Shown here: piece by piece, positions 1 through 11,311 of the stretch | How positions within the stretch are numbered: the first letter of the stretch is position 1 | How the letters are laid out: every line of letters starts with the position of its first letter | Assembly: GCA_033239005.1 (NCBI GenBank) | Contig: BSQZ01000078.1 | Location: forward strand, 2,022,042 to 2,086,041 | Reading direction: 5' to 3' | Length of the DNA stretch: 64,000 nt | Origin: Lamellibrachia satsuma | Taxonomy: Eukaryota > Annelida > Polychaeta > Sabellida > Siboglinidae | Position numbers and translations under genes: made by a program | Notes under the pieces: generated by a model | Database searches by the model: none | What the model saw: only the letters and a program-made list of their open reading frames with translations | What the model was told of the DNA's origin: nothing

Positions 1-52
1 TCTAGCACCCACTATGACAGGCTAGCTCTAGTACCCACTATGACAGGCTAGC
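1..52. repeat. 26-bp tandem repeat, two units
   Basis: Two nearly identical 26-bp units (core CACTATGACAGGCTAGC) lie at the left edge, in the SIPA1L intron after the last visible exon. The array probably continues outside the window. The rest up to 445 is AT-rich intron in which I see nothing else. Confidence 0.8.
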
Positions 53-445
53 TCATTCGTACAAATGTGTTATTTTGTTTTGGTGAAATCATCAGATAAA
101 TAAACCATTAAATTATTTTTGACCGGATCCAGTCAAAATATGGTGAAAAAACTGCAAACGTAGTCCAGCTCTATACACTGTGACTGACATAATGCTATCC
201 ACACTTTCGCAAGTTACCCCGTCTAACAAACCAAATCAATTCTTTTGATGATTCTACCAAAAGTATACACTCTTTTATTAAACCGTTTGTGTATATTACA
301 TAAACTAGTCATACACTGCAGATTTGAACATCAACAAACTGGATTTGCGATGAGCTATTGAGGAGTGTATTTTAATATTAATAATGTCATGGCAAATCTG
401 TCCAAGTGTGGTCAAATTCTTTTGACTGTAGCATTAAGTTCTTAC

Positions 446-580
446 TGAATTTCGACCCGGACTCTACTGCTGATGTTGTCACAAAGTTGGTCGCGAGGTC
501 CTTCAGATACTCCTGGCGAGTTCGGACCGCCATCGCAGTGAACTTCTCCGACTTATGCACTGCGTTCTCAGCATTAATGG
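446..580 (-). CDS. SIPA1L: SIPA1L-like exon ([13 protein letters not shown] segment), last exon visible
   Basis: The acceptor TTATTGCAG and a split GCC codon give [15 protein letters not shown], then [20 protein letters not shown], a hallmark of the segment that follows the RapGAP domain in SIPA1L proteins. It ends in phase 1 at a GTAAGA donor. The remaining protein (a linker, the PDZ domain and the C-terminal coiled coil in relatives) would be encoded left of position 1 and is not in the window. Confidence 0.92.
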
Positions 581-943
581 CTGCAATAATCAACAGAAAA
601 CATACAGAAAGTGTCCAAAACTAAATGTCAACTACCTGTAAAAGAAGCAAGACCATACAATATTATATGGCTATTTTTGTTACATTTTATGTTTTTGTCT
701 GGCCTGTTCGTTGCGTTCTGGTCATTATACACAATTAGGTCAGTTCAAGGTCAGCAGGTGCATTCTAGTCTTGATACACAATTACAGTGTATGTCAATTC
801 AGGGCAGAAGTTTTCATGTATGGCAGGGGTGACTGGTGCACCATAAAAAATCCAGAAAAGAATTAACCTCAAAGGTTCATTACTGGTGTTTTTGCTTTGG
901 TTGGTAACCTTGTTAAATCTAGTTAAATGTGAAGACGTTGTAC

Positions 944-1050
944 CTTTGGTGAGAAGGAATTCCTTGAACTCGGTTGAGTTGGTGAAGACTGGGCCCTCAG
1001 GAATGGCTGGCCCAAATGTTGGCACGTCCTTTGAACGCGACACGGCCATG
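944..1050 (-). CDS. SIPA1L: SIPA1L-like exon (end of RapGAP domain)
   Basis: The acceptor TTTTTTGTAG leads into AG|C, giving YSMAVSRSKDVPTFGPAIPE. The exon ends EFKEFLLTK in phase 1 at a GTACAA donor. The order MAVSRSKDVP, FGP, FLL matches the SIPA1L family directly after the catalytic segment. The donor is weak after position +4 but is the only site giving the correct junction with the next exon. Confidence 0.9.
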
Positions 1051-1395
1051 CTACAAAAAACAACATCAACAGAATCAGTTACAGCATCTGTAATTGATTA
1101 CAGTGCTCCGTAAACACATTTTCAGGCAAAAAAGTTACAGGTGACACACCTTGCCTAACAGCCCTTCCATTCCGACATGTCAACAAACGTTTTGTCGCCA
1201 CACAAGGCTAGCAGGTGTGACAAGACAGGACACATGATACAAGTAAATGCTGGTGTACGTCGGATTGCTTACAACAAAACATTGCTATCAACAAACAATT
1301 TTACAAAACAAACACAAGTGAACAAACACAAAAAAATTACTAATTTCACTGCTAGGAAAATTAACAGTTTCTCAACCGTGTTCAGATCAATACAT

Positions 1396-1607
1396 ACAAT
1401 AACACTGACTTGTACTTGAAATGGTCATGTTGGAGGTCAGAAATGTGACTTGTGACACTGACCTGTATTTGACATGGTCTGTGGTCTGTGTTGGGGTCAT
1501 TAGAGTGTGACCTTTGACACTGACTTGTACTTGACATGGTCTGTGTTGGGGCCACTAGAATGTGACCTTTGAAACTTAGTGTTGGGGCCACTAGAATGTG
1601 ACCTTTG
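1396..1607. repeat. Minisatellite (about 54-60 bp units) derived from the adjacent exon end and splice donor
   Basis: There are three full units and one truncated unit with the core TACTTGACATGGTCTGTGTT and a TAGAATGTGACCTTTGA end. The 1608-1648 stretch, which is the 3' end of the SIPA1L exon plus its donor, is the same sequence. Each complete unit repeats, on the minus strand, a piece related to codons NPNTDHVKY followed by a GTCAGT-like site. Confidence 0.85.
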
Positions 1608-1615
1608 AAACTGAC

Positions 1616-1773
1616 CTGTACTTGACGTGGTCTGTGTTGGGGTTGTGTGTGCGCACTATGATGAAGACGTGTTGGAAGTGAGAACGCACAGTCTTCGGGG
1701 TGAATGGCAGAGCTCCGGGTTCCTGGAACACTATCGTCACGATGTCATTGCCGATGTGCCGTTTCCGTAGCAA
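1616..1773 (-). CDS. SIPA1L: SIPA1L-like exon carrying the RapGAP catalytic asparagine
   Basis: The exon opens after ATTGCAG with [18 protein letters not shown], the catalytic helix of Rap GTPase-activating proteins. The Asn of the GND triplet is the 'asparagine thumb' known from Rap1GAP. It continues [18 protein letters not shown] and [16 protein letters not shown] and ends in phase 2 at a GTCAGT donor. The key catalytic residues are intact, so the gene looks functional. Its 3' end and donor are the template of a minisatellite in the following intron (1396-1607). Confidence 0.95.
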
Positions 1774-2212
1774 CTGCAATCCAACAATAAACACACAAGT
1801 TAACAATGTGCAACATCTAAGTGCAACCTGAAATGAGTAAAGACAATTTCTGATTACATAATGTAATGCTACACCAGAATGTTCAGGTTGGCGTCATTCA
1901 CTCGAGCAAGTACGTCACAAACAGCGAGCTGTAGGGGGTGTGGCCAAAACTGTCGGACAAGATCAGAGAGCAAGACGTGTTTCGCAGGCCACTGCTAAAG
2001 GAGTGAGAATGAGTCAGTGTCTCAACTGACACGCTGGGTACGAAAACATGGAGCGAGGAAACCAGGGGAACCTACACTCGCATTGAAACAGAGAAAATTA
2101 AGACGGCAATGTAAGATAGTAAATACGACAGGCCATTATGATTCACAGAACTCACTTATAATGTAACAAGCAATGAATTGGTGATTTGTGAGCTACCCTG
2201 ACAGTAACGTAC

Positions 2213-2316
2213 CTGTTGCTTGTTACTTGGGGTATATGGCAGCATGGTAGACACGTGGAACATGATGCCATAGCCGTGGAAGTCCGTGTACAAGGAATGA
2301 TCTCCTGTTGAATCAG
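2213..2316 (-). CDS. SIPA1L: SIPA1L-like exon (RapGAP domain, [10 protein letters not shown] segment)
   Basis: Acceptor CATGTTGCAG and donor GTACGT bound this 104-bp exon. With the preceding A it encodes [17 protein letters not shown], then [18 protein letters not shown], nearly identical to the corresponding stretch in SIPA1L proteins. It ends in phase 0 and joins directly to the [10 protein letters not shown] exon. Confidence 0.92.
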
Positions 2317-2554
2317 CTGCAACATGACGTCACATCTCTAAAGTCTCGCATCAGTGACACAACAAGTTTGTAGCAAACTATATACATCTGGTATTCTATA
2401 CAACACTGAGAGAGCAAAATCATTTCTAACTCTATCAATATTTTTTATCCTTCAAATTAGTTAAAGTTTAAGTAAATTTACGTTTTAAATAAAAGAAATG
2501 TCATGAATGCATATATACAATGAACATGTTTTTAACCAGTAGCAGATTACTCAC

Positions 2555-2653
2555 TTTTACAGTCGAGTCCTCCCCGGTAGTGGTCAAAGTCTTTCAAGAC
2601 AACTTTCTGGCCAATACAGCTCAGGAATTCCTCAAAGGCTGGACTTGACCATT
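2555..2653 (-). CDS. SIPA1L: SIPA1L-like exon (RapGAP domain, PAFEEFL segment)
   Basis: The acceptor CTTTTTCCAG is followed by two bases completing a split codon. The exon then encodes WSSPAFEEFLSCIGQKVVLK and ends DHYRGGLDCK at an A|GTGAGT donor. The same order (PAFEEFL, then an LD-K end) is found in SIPA1L and Rap1GAP. The entry phase requires one leftover base from the preceding exon, which exon 3 (phase 0) does not supply. An unseen exon of length 3n+1 must therefore lie between them. Confidence 0.9.
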
Positions 2654-3159
2654 CTGGAAAAAGGCAGAGAGCTGACCTCTGATGTATGTGTAAAACCTGA
2701 ATTTATTTGGTGAATAGCTGGTTAATTTGTGTGCATGCGTGCAAGTGTACATGTGTGTGTGCATGTGTGTTTAAACCATTAATTAATTGTAATAAGCTAT
2801 CAAACTATCAAACAGCTATGCCATATTCAGCTGATTCCCAACAAGATGGCAACATTCATTCGATCTGTTCAAACAAAATGAAATTTCAATTTCATTTCAG
2901 ACATCTAGTATTTCTAGTAGAAAAAAGTCATCATTACACATGAAACCTCGATGGCCAAGAAAACGTAAAAAATTAAAAAACATGACATGTCAAACAGAAA
3001 ATGCATTCTGATATAATTACTTTTAATCACGAAAATAGTAACTATTCCTGAGAAATCTACTGTGAAACAGATGCTAAATGTAAATAAATTATGTCCAGTT
3101 TATCTTCGACAGTCCAGCACCCGTCCATGGCAGATTTTATCTTCCTGGAAGTAGCCCGA

Positions 3160-3971
3160 ATGTGGGTCACTCATCAGGGCATGGGAGCCCCAGCCACTCA
3201 AACAATGTGGGTCACTCATCAGAGCATGGGAGCCCCAGCCACTCAAACAATGTGGGTCACTCATCAGAGCATGGGAGCCCCAGCCACTCAAACAATGTGG
3301 GTCACTCATCAGAGCATGGGAGCCCCAGCCACTCACACAATGTGGGTCACTCATCAGAGCATTGGAGACCCAGCCACTCATACAATGTGGGTCACTCATC
3401 AGAGCATGGGAGACCCAGCCAATCAAACAATGTGGGTCACTCATCAGAGCATGGGAGCCCCAGCCACTCATACAATGTGGGTCACTCATCAGAGCATGGG
3501 AGCCCCAGCCACTCAAACAATGTGGGTCACTCATCAGAGCATGGGAGCCCCAGCCACTCACACAATGTGGGTCACTCATCAGAGCATGGGAGCCCCAGCC
3601 ACTCACACAATGTGGGTCACTCATCAGAGCATGGGAGCCCCAGCCACTCACACAATGTGGGTCACTCATCAGAGCATGGGAGCCCCAGCCACTCACACAA
3701 TGTGGGTCACTCATCAGTGCATGGGAGCCCCAGCCACTCACGCAATGTGGGTCACTCATCAGAGCATGGGAGCCCCAGCCACTCACACAATGTGGGTCTC
3801 TCATCAGTGCATGGGAGCCCCAGCCACTTACACAATGTGGGCCACTCATCAGTGCATGGGAGCCCCAGCTACTCATGCAATGTGGGTCACTCATCAGAGC
3901 ATGGGAGCCCCAGCCACTCACACAATGTGGGTCACTCATCAGAGCATGGGAGCCCCAGCCACTCACACAAT
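3160..3971. repeat. 45-bp minisatellite, about 18 units
   Basis: The unit is 45 bp (GTGGGTCACTCATCAGAGCA, then TGGGAGCCCCAGCCACTCA) with few substitutions. Because 45 is a multiple of three and the unit lacks stops, it gives long open frames on both strands. I do not regard these as proteins. It lies in the SIPA1L intron where an exon appears to be missing. Confidence 0.97.
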
Positions 3972-4019
3972 ATGCAGCACTTATTAAATTAATTACGCGT
4001 GTCCTCAAGGCACTCTTAG

Positions 4020-4801
4020 GCCAACACTCTTCCGAAACTAGGCACTTAACATAGAGACTATGGGAGCCCCAGCCACTCACAAAATGTGGGTCACTCATCA
4101 GTGCATACTTTGACCTATCAAGGTCACATCTCCATCACTGATGTGAACACACTCTGGTGGCATCAGTCATTGAGTTTGCAGTCCAAAAACCATATAGCAG
4201 TTGGTGTGGGCCACTCATCAGTGCATGGGAGCCCCAGCTACTCATGCAATGTGGGTCACTCATCAGAGCATGGGAGCCCCAGCCACTCACACAATGTGGG
4301 TCACTATCAGAGCATGGGAGCCAGCCAGTAGTGTCACAATATGCAGTCATGTCAGTTAAACCATATTAAGCTGCCCATTTTATAGTTCTTATGTGCATTG
4401 CATAAAGCACTCTTCCGAAACTAGGCACTTAACATAGAGACTATCGACGTACATTCGCAGGTCCCAACTTTGGTCCCTGAACCTGCATACTTTGACCTAT
4501 CAAGGTCACATCTCCATCACTGATGTGAACACACTCTGGTGGCATCAGTCATTGACAGGTTTGAACCAATGCGAAACACCATACTTTTTTTACTTTACAA
4601 ACTTGTGAGACCATCCCCAACACTAAGAGGGCATTCCAACTGCACCACCTAGCTAGTTAAACTGGCATTAATGCACATTGACATTATTGTGAATATCAGA
4701 GCCAGGCAGCATGGCGAGTAGTGTCTCGGTAGCCATGTCATGTCAGTTAAACCATATTAAGCTGCCCATTTTATAGTTCTTATGTGTCATTGCATAAAGC
4801 A
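4020..4801. repeat. Imperfect tandem duplication (about 385-391 bp) with 45-bp array units patched into the first copy
   Basis: Blocks at 4026-4060, 4103-4173 and 4346-4410 recur in the same order at 4411-4445, 4485-4557 and 4737-4801 (offsets about 385, 382, 391). In the first copy the sequence between blocks is replaced partly by units of the 45-bp array (4061-4102 and 4206-4325). Confidence 0.85.
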
Positions 4802-4896
4802 CATATTACATACATCAATTGTCATAAGCGAACTAATATAAAGGTTTTGTACACCCGGCAAGTTCATTGCATGGAGCGTCACGTTTATGTTTATTC

Positions 4897-5824
4897 AACT
4901 GGGAGGTAGGCCCTTAGAACTGGTGGGAGATGGGAGGAGGTGTGGCAGGAGCTGGCAGCTAGTAGGAACTGGGAGGTAGGCCCTTAGAACTGGTGGGAGA
5001 TGGGAGGAGGTGTGGCAGGAGCTGGCAGCTAGTAGGAACTGGGAGGTAGGCCCCCAGAACTGGTGGGAGATGGGAGGAGGTGTGGCAGGAGCTGGCAGCT
5101 AGTAGGAACTGGGAGGTAGGCCCCCAGAACTGGTGGGAGATGGGAGGAGGTGTGGCAGGAGCTGGCAGCTAGTAGGAACTGGGAGGTAGGCCCCCAGAAC
5201 TGGTGGGAGATGGGAGGAGGTGTGGCAGGAGCTGGCAGCTAGTAGGAACTGGGAGGTAGGCCCCCAGAACTGGTGGGAGATGGGAGGAGGTGTGGCAGGA
5301 GCTGGCAGCTAGTAGGAACTGGGAGGTAGGCCCCCAGAACTGGTGGGAGATGGGAGGAGGTGTGGCAGGAGCTGGCAGCTAGTAGGAACTGGGAGGTAGG
5401 CCCCCAGAACTGGTGGGAGATGGGAGGAGGTGTGGCAGGAGCTGGCAGCTAGTAGGAACTGGGAGGTAGGCCCCAGAACTGGTGGGAGATGGGAGGAGGT
5501 GTGGCAGGAGCTGGCAGCTAGTAGGAACTGGGAGGTAGGCCCCCAGAACTGGTGGGAGATGGGAGGAGGTGTGGCAGGAGCTGGCAGCTAGTAGGAACTG
5601 GGAGGTAGGCCCCCAGAACTGGTGGGAGATGGGAGGAGGTGTGGCAGGAGCTGGCAGCTAGTAGGAACTGGTGGGAGATGGGAGGAGGTGTGGCAGGAGC
5701 TGGCAGCTAGTAGGAACTGGGAGGTGGCCCCCAGAACTGGTGGGAGATGGGAGGAGGTGTGGCAGGAGCTGGCAGCTAGTAGGAACTGGGAGGTGGGCCC
5801 CAGAACTGGTAGGAGATGGGAGGT
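4897..5824. repeat. 70-bp minisatellite, about 13 units
   Basis: The unit is 70 bp, with GAACTGGGAGGTAGGCCCCC followed by AGAACTGGTGGGAGATGGGA and a GGCAGGAGCTGGCAGCTAGT end. Most copies are identical. One unit near 5667 lacks about 20 bp, and the right edge is degenerate. It is G-rich on the plus strand and intronic to SIPA1L. Confidence 0.97.
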
Positions 5825-6150
5825 TGAGACTCCTGTCACACCCATTCTCTCTGCAAGAAGAAATTTAATGCAAGAATAACTAACTAGCTAGTAGCTAAAT
5901 TTACTTGATTTAATACCTTGCTAGATATAGCTTTCATAGTACACACTTGTTATCACCAACAAAAAAGGTTAGCAAAAATCATGGCTTAGCCAAATGAATA
6001 CTAAACACATGAAATATTTCGAAAAAACAAAAGTTTTGGGTGAACGTTCTTGTGGATTTAAATGATAAAATCATCACTAACAGTGCATTGCCGACGTAAA
6101 CAAACCTAAACAAATATCAACTGTACAGACGAATCAACAGTCACACACAC

Positions 6151-6339
6151 CCCCTGTTCGTCGACCTTCATCAGCTGTTCACAAGTCTTCGTTCCCGTGA
6201 GTGCCTGGCGGAGACACATGGTGTTCAAGTCAGGAACTACAAAGTCGAGGATCTCCTTGGCGGGCAGACCGCGAGTGCTGCTCAAGCGGGATGTTGACGG
6301 GATGACGTCCTCTGCCACACAGCCTCGGAAGGTCGTCAG
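6151..6339 (-). CDS. SIPA1L: SIPA1L-like exon 3 (RapGAP domain)
   Basis: This 63-codon, phase 0-0 exon starts LTTFRGCVAEDVIPSTSR and continues with GLPAKEILDFVVPDLN, CLRQ and a C-terminal LMKVDEQG. All of these have close counterparts in SIPA1L proteins. The acceptor is ACGATAG, which is weak but gives a perfect continuation of RTPE-LTTFRG. The donor lies in a GT-rich run, and GGG|GTGTGT is the best fit. The next expected protein segment, about 26 residues containing a family YCKAGQ-type motif, is not found before the next recognisable exon. Confidence 0.9.
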
Positions 6340-6780
6340 CTATCGTGTATAGAGGTCACACATTTCAAGAATACAGCTCAACGTATTTAATTATTACTGT
6401 TGACAGATATTAGATTTAGAAGAAGCATGCAGGGATTGCCTGTACCAACATGTAAAATCTTTCAGATGAATCAGCAGACGTTTAGGTGTTTTAATACAGT
6501 AATTAAAATTTCTAAAGGAATTTACTCTCTTGTTGTGGGACATAATATGGTAAAAACAACTTTAAAAAGAATTTAATCTCTGACAGTGTGACATCATAGC
6601 ATTCTTCTTCCAGCTTTCAACACTGTTATTCACCACTATTTATCACTGTTAATTATCGACTCTCGAAAAGCATATTTACACATTTATGTACAACACCCTC
6701 TGTCTTCATGATCAGACAGAATAGTCTCCAGTAATCTCACTTTGAAGAACCCATCACATAGACATCAACCTTCCACCCAC

Positions 6781-6944
6781 CTCTGGTGTCCGCACAATGA
6801 TCCTGTATTGGAAGTAGCCTGTCCCTCCTCCCCCTCCCTCCGTCTTTCCTCCTTCATTCTCCCATTCATCCACAACCTTCTCCCTCTTAATGCTGACAGC
6901 CACTGGACCAAGGTGGTCGTCAATGCCAAACAAGTTCTGGTGAT
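6781..6944 (-). CDS. SIPA1L: SIPA1L-like exon 2 (RapGAP domain)
   Basis: The acceptor CTACTGCAG precedes this exon, and the split codon G|AT joins it to exon 1 in phase. It encodes residues 549-603, including [20 protein letters not shown] and, at the end, [12 protein letters not shown], both strongly family-typical. A glycine-rich insert ([12 protein letters not shown]) lies between them and looks lineage-specific. It ends in phase 0 at a GTGGGT donor. Intron 1 upstream is 7.75 kb and full of tandem arrays. Confidence 0.92.
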
Positions 6945-7109
6945 CTGCAGTAGAAAGCAAGATATGCATATTTAATGTTTAATAATTTATAAAGCACTAA
7001 GTTTATTCATTGATATTCTATGGTGCTCTACATAATAAAAAATGAATAATAAGATAACGGTATTACATGATACCTAGAATAAAACAATTAATTAAAATGT
7101 ATGTAATTA

Positions 7110-7320
7110 ATAACTTATTTGTATAACCACTATGTTAAATAACGAATCTTCAATATGCTCTTTAAAAAATTGACATCTCCAATGGTCCTTATATCTTGGG
7201 GTAGGCCCTAATGTGTTCCAAAGTTTCAGTGCTGCGACATTGAATGAGTGATCACCCAGAGTCTTGTGTTTTATCCTTGGCACATCAAGGGTTAATATAC
7301 CACTGGACATCAGTCCATTT
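7110..7320 (-). mobile_element. Non-LTR retrotransposon (LINE) reverse transcriptase C-terminal fragment
   Basis: Minus-strand translation gives VPRIKHKTLGDHSFNVAALK, then LWNTL and a later FFKEHI. This is the conserved end of many CR1/L2-type LINE ORF2 proteins (consensus style: GDRSF-VAAP-LWN-LP, then F---LK--L). Only about 65 codons remain and nothing upstream on that strand is convincing. It is a 5'-truncated dead copy inside SIPA1L intron 1. Confidence 0.75.
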
Positions 7321-7608
7321 TTTTATAGTTCTGACGGTGACCATTTCTGTAAAATACTGGGACCACGACCATGTAATGCAATTGAATGTCAATAAACACG
7401 TCTTGTATTTGTTTCGGAACTCGACTGGCAGCAAGTCGAGTCATTCATTCATATTTGCCAACTCTACGGAACACCGGGTTGTGTTTTGTTCCAGATATCT
7501 TTACAATGTCACAAATCACACGACTTTTTTTCAGTCAGTGACATTTTGAGCATTCTTCTCAAGAACCACATTTCTGTTGTTTTTATGTCTTTTATTTAGT
7601 CTTTGATC

Positions 7609-7790
7609 ATGATTTACACAGGGGGTCCATATACAGCAATACTTATGATTCACACAGGGGGTCCATATACAGCAATACTTATGATTCACACAGGGGGTCC
7701 ATATACAGCAATACTTATGATTCACACAGGGGGTCCATATACAGCAATACTTATGATTCACACAGGGGGTCCATATACAGCAATACTTAT
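7609..7790. repeat. 36-bp minisatellite, 5 units
   Basis: Five nearly perfect units (ATGATTCACACAGGGGGTCC, ATATACAGCAATACTT). Open frames across it on both strands result from the unit length being a multiple of three. Intronic to SIPA1L. Confidence 0.95.
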
Positions 7791-8317
7791 GGGCTCTATA
7801 TATAGCATTGCAGTACGTGTTTTCTCACTTCAAATGACATAAATTCTTAGTTAAAATGTTTTTCATGTTCTTGAAAGCTGGTTTGGCCTAAGCAATTCAT
7901 CTCAACATGGATGCTATATACACAGATAGCAAACTAATTTATGTTTTATTACGCACTATTCATTTTAGGTAAATTTGCATTGCACTGTTGTGTTTTGTTT
8001 TATATAAACTGCTTCTCTCACAACTACTACCTGCAAATTACGTTGGATTGGTTGTCAGTGGAAATAAAGACACCCCAATGGGTTGCATCTCACTGGTATA
8101 TGAGAAGTTGCAATGGCAATACAGAGTAGCTATTTTTTTGCCATTCAGGATATTGTATCTTCACACTTGTCATCAAGCATAAATGTCAGACATGATATTA
8201 CTTGGAAGGGAAACACAGTGCCACAGGCATTCCATTTCTCAGGCAAAATTACATAAATGCAGATGAATAGACTGGCCAGGCATTTTACAAAATGAGATAG
8301 ATTAGAATACACTGGGA

Positions 8318-9085
8318 CTGAGCTGATGACTACACATCAACACCAGTGAACTAACTGAGCCGATGGCTACACACCAACACCAGTGAACTAACTGAGCTGA
8401 TAACTACACATCAACACCAGTGAACTAACTGAGACGATGGCTACACACCAACAGCAGTGAACTAACTGAGCCGATGGCTACACATCAACACCAGTGAACT
8501 AACTGAGCCGATGACTACACATCAACACCAGTGAACTAACTGAGACGATGGCTACACACCAACACCAGTGAACTAACTGAGACGATGGCTACACACCAAC
8601 ACCAGTGAACTAACTGAGACGATGGCTACACACCAACACCAGTGAACTAACTGAGACGATGGCTACACACCAACACCAGTGAACTAACTGAGACGATGGC
8701 TACACACCAACACCAGTGAACTAACTGAGACGATGGCTACACACCAACACCAGTGAACTAACTGAGACGATGGCTACACACCAACACCAGTGAACTAACT
8801 GAGACGATGGCTACACACCAACACCAGTGAACTAACCGAGACGATGGCTACACACCAACACCAGTGAACTAATTGAGACGATGGCTACACACCAACACCA
8901 GTGAACTAACTAAGACGATGGCTACACACTAACACCAGTGAACTAACTGAGACGATGGCTACACATCAACACCAATGAACTAACTGAGATGATGGCTATA
9001 CATCAACACCAGTGAACTAACTGAGACAATGGCTATACATCAACACCAGTGAACTAACTGAGACGATGGCTATACATCAACACCA
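8318..9085. repeat. 37-bp minisatellite, about 20 units
   Basis: The unit core is CTGAGACGATGGCTACACAC followed by CAACACCAGTGAACTAA. The centre is homogeneous and both edges carry more substitutions, the usual pattern of unequal exchange. A short 11-bp array (ACATTGTAACA, 4 copies) follows at 9126-9171. Intronic to SIPA1L. Confidence 0.95.
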
Positions 9086-9171
9086 TCATTGACAAGAACT
9101 GCCAATGAATGATGAGCCAGACTAACATTGTAACAACATTGTAACAACATTGTAACAACATTGTAACAACC

Positions 9172-11310
9172 AGGTAGCAACAGACAGACGAATAAGGTCA
9201 AACTTGAGAACAATTAATGCTGGCCGAGTGTTGTGGTTCTGAAATAAGATCTGCATGCTATGAACAAGGAGATCAACTGAAATGACACTGCCCAGAAGAC
9301 CTCATCTACATGGTAGGCTGGATGATTATTACCGTAAAAACAAAATGTATCCATTAGAAAACTGGCTACAATAACAGCAGGAGGAAACTGAATTTACTAT
9401 ATCATAATTAAAAGTTCAAAAGTAGATCTTATTTCAAGTACACCTCTAGCAGCTGTTGTATAAATCACTGACCCAGATGATCTAACCAAGGCTCACAGCA
9501 CTGGAATTAACCCAGGATGTGGCCAGGGCTGTGGGATTTCTTGGCAGTGGGGAGGAATGTTAATTACATCACATGGTATCCTACAGTCAGTCACAAGAAG
9601 GCCTGGAGACTGCATGGGCCTCTGAGAAAGTGTTCACTTTGGATGGTGTCTCCTTTTGGTGTCTAGTTAGTACTCCAGGGTTTTATTGCGATACATTAAA
9701 CTGCCTCTTTAATTGATTTAGCCCATCAAGAACCAGGTTGTTGATGTTCACATCTGCAGTGTATGAATAGTTTAATTAACAAGTGCAGTTGATTTAATAA
9801 AAGAGTGCATAGGAACTTGGTCTTGGTTGATCGACTTAACAGAAACATGCCCAATACCTGGACCAAAGTTACATCCAGAGTTTATTTATTGATATATGAT
9901 GTGTATATTTGATGGACAATAAAGCGGTTTACAGAGCACTCATAAGGCAAACAAATCTGTCTGGTTTCTGGCATGGACAAGCTTCACCATCAAATCATTA
10001 TTCATCTAAGGTTTTTGTCTACTGAGGAACGGTCGCACCTTTAGGGGAATGAACGAATACTAACATGCATGGCATTAATGCTTGGTTTTCATTTAAATTA
10101 AAATAATGTTTACATAATAATTATTATAAAATATTTTATAATTTAACCAGTATAACTGAAATATATTAATATATTATATATTTTTAGAATTAAATATTAA
10201 CTAGGCAGCCCTGAAAACAATATAATACTTTTGAAATTGTCCAATCTATAATGTTATTTATGCTGACATTTTTGTTGACATAATAAAATGATTGTAGCAC
10301 TCAAATGTTAACATACCTTGATACAATGATCAATGCCATTTTTCTTAGATTAATGCATCAACGGTATTAACTTACACCTGTTTGTAACGTTGCATTATAA
10401 TTAGATTTATCATCGTTATTATCAACTTACATAATTTGCGCATGACAAATTTAACTGCCTGAGCAACGATACTGAACAACAGTACAAAAAGTTTACTAGG
10501 AACATCACACTAGTGTAAATAATAGTATTTGTTGAACAACTATACCCATTTATTATACTGATCATAACAGCAAGTTTTTGAATTACGTAATTGGCAACTG
10601 AACTGTGACTGTTCCAATGAATAAATCAAATATTTCACATAAATACGCTGCACAAATCCAAACCTACAAGTGTCAGTGCTCCAGTTACATAGAACTTTTA
10701 TTTACTACTTATTTACTTCTATTTACTCGGTATATGCAATTTTCCTTGGCCTGTATGGAATTCAAATGCCACAACATATTGTGCCATGTGACTTGATCAC
10801 ACAGAAATGGGTGATAAAGTGTTGATGCATAACAAGTTACATAAATATACTACAGAACCCCTCTAAAGCGACCATCCAAGTGACTGAGAGTGAGATAAAG
10901 TTGCCTGATTAAACAGGTGGCCAAATTACAGATGCTGGTCAGATATACAAATATACAAATGTGGAAAAAACAGAAAGATACACTCATATAGTGGCCGTTT
11001 TCAAGGGGTGGCCGTTTTGAGCGGGTTCTACTGTAATGGGAAAACTTTGTAGAGCTCCATGAATTATGATAAATTGTTATTCTCGAACAACTTACACAAT
11101 AGTCATGTTTGTAAAGCTGCAAATTTCCATAGCAATAAAATTTGCAATTTTTTTATGTAAATCTCGCGAGATTTCCTCTGAAGCTACAGTCAATAACATT
11201 AACTGTATGTAATGTTTCATCATTTGGCCTGTGCACCCGGCTTCATGTGGATGATGGAGCAGACTGTCAGAAGTGGGAGAATTGGGGGTTGATGCTAAAA
11301 AATTGTGGTG
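9172..11310. other. SIPA1L intron 1, unique AT-rich sequence
   Basis: I see no gene, exon or clear element here. The stretch around 10080-10250 is extremely AT-rich. Open frames are short and unlike any protein I know. Confidence 0.5.
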
Positions 11311-11311
11311 G

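Noticed and set aside
3091..4098. Long open frames on both strands, about 300 codons
   Set aside because: They arise from a 45-bp stop-free tandem unit; all readings are repeats of one 15-residue block and there is no non-repetitive protein part.
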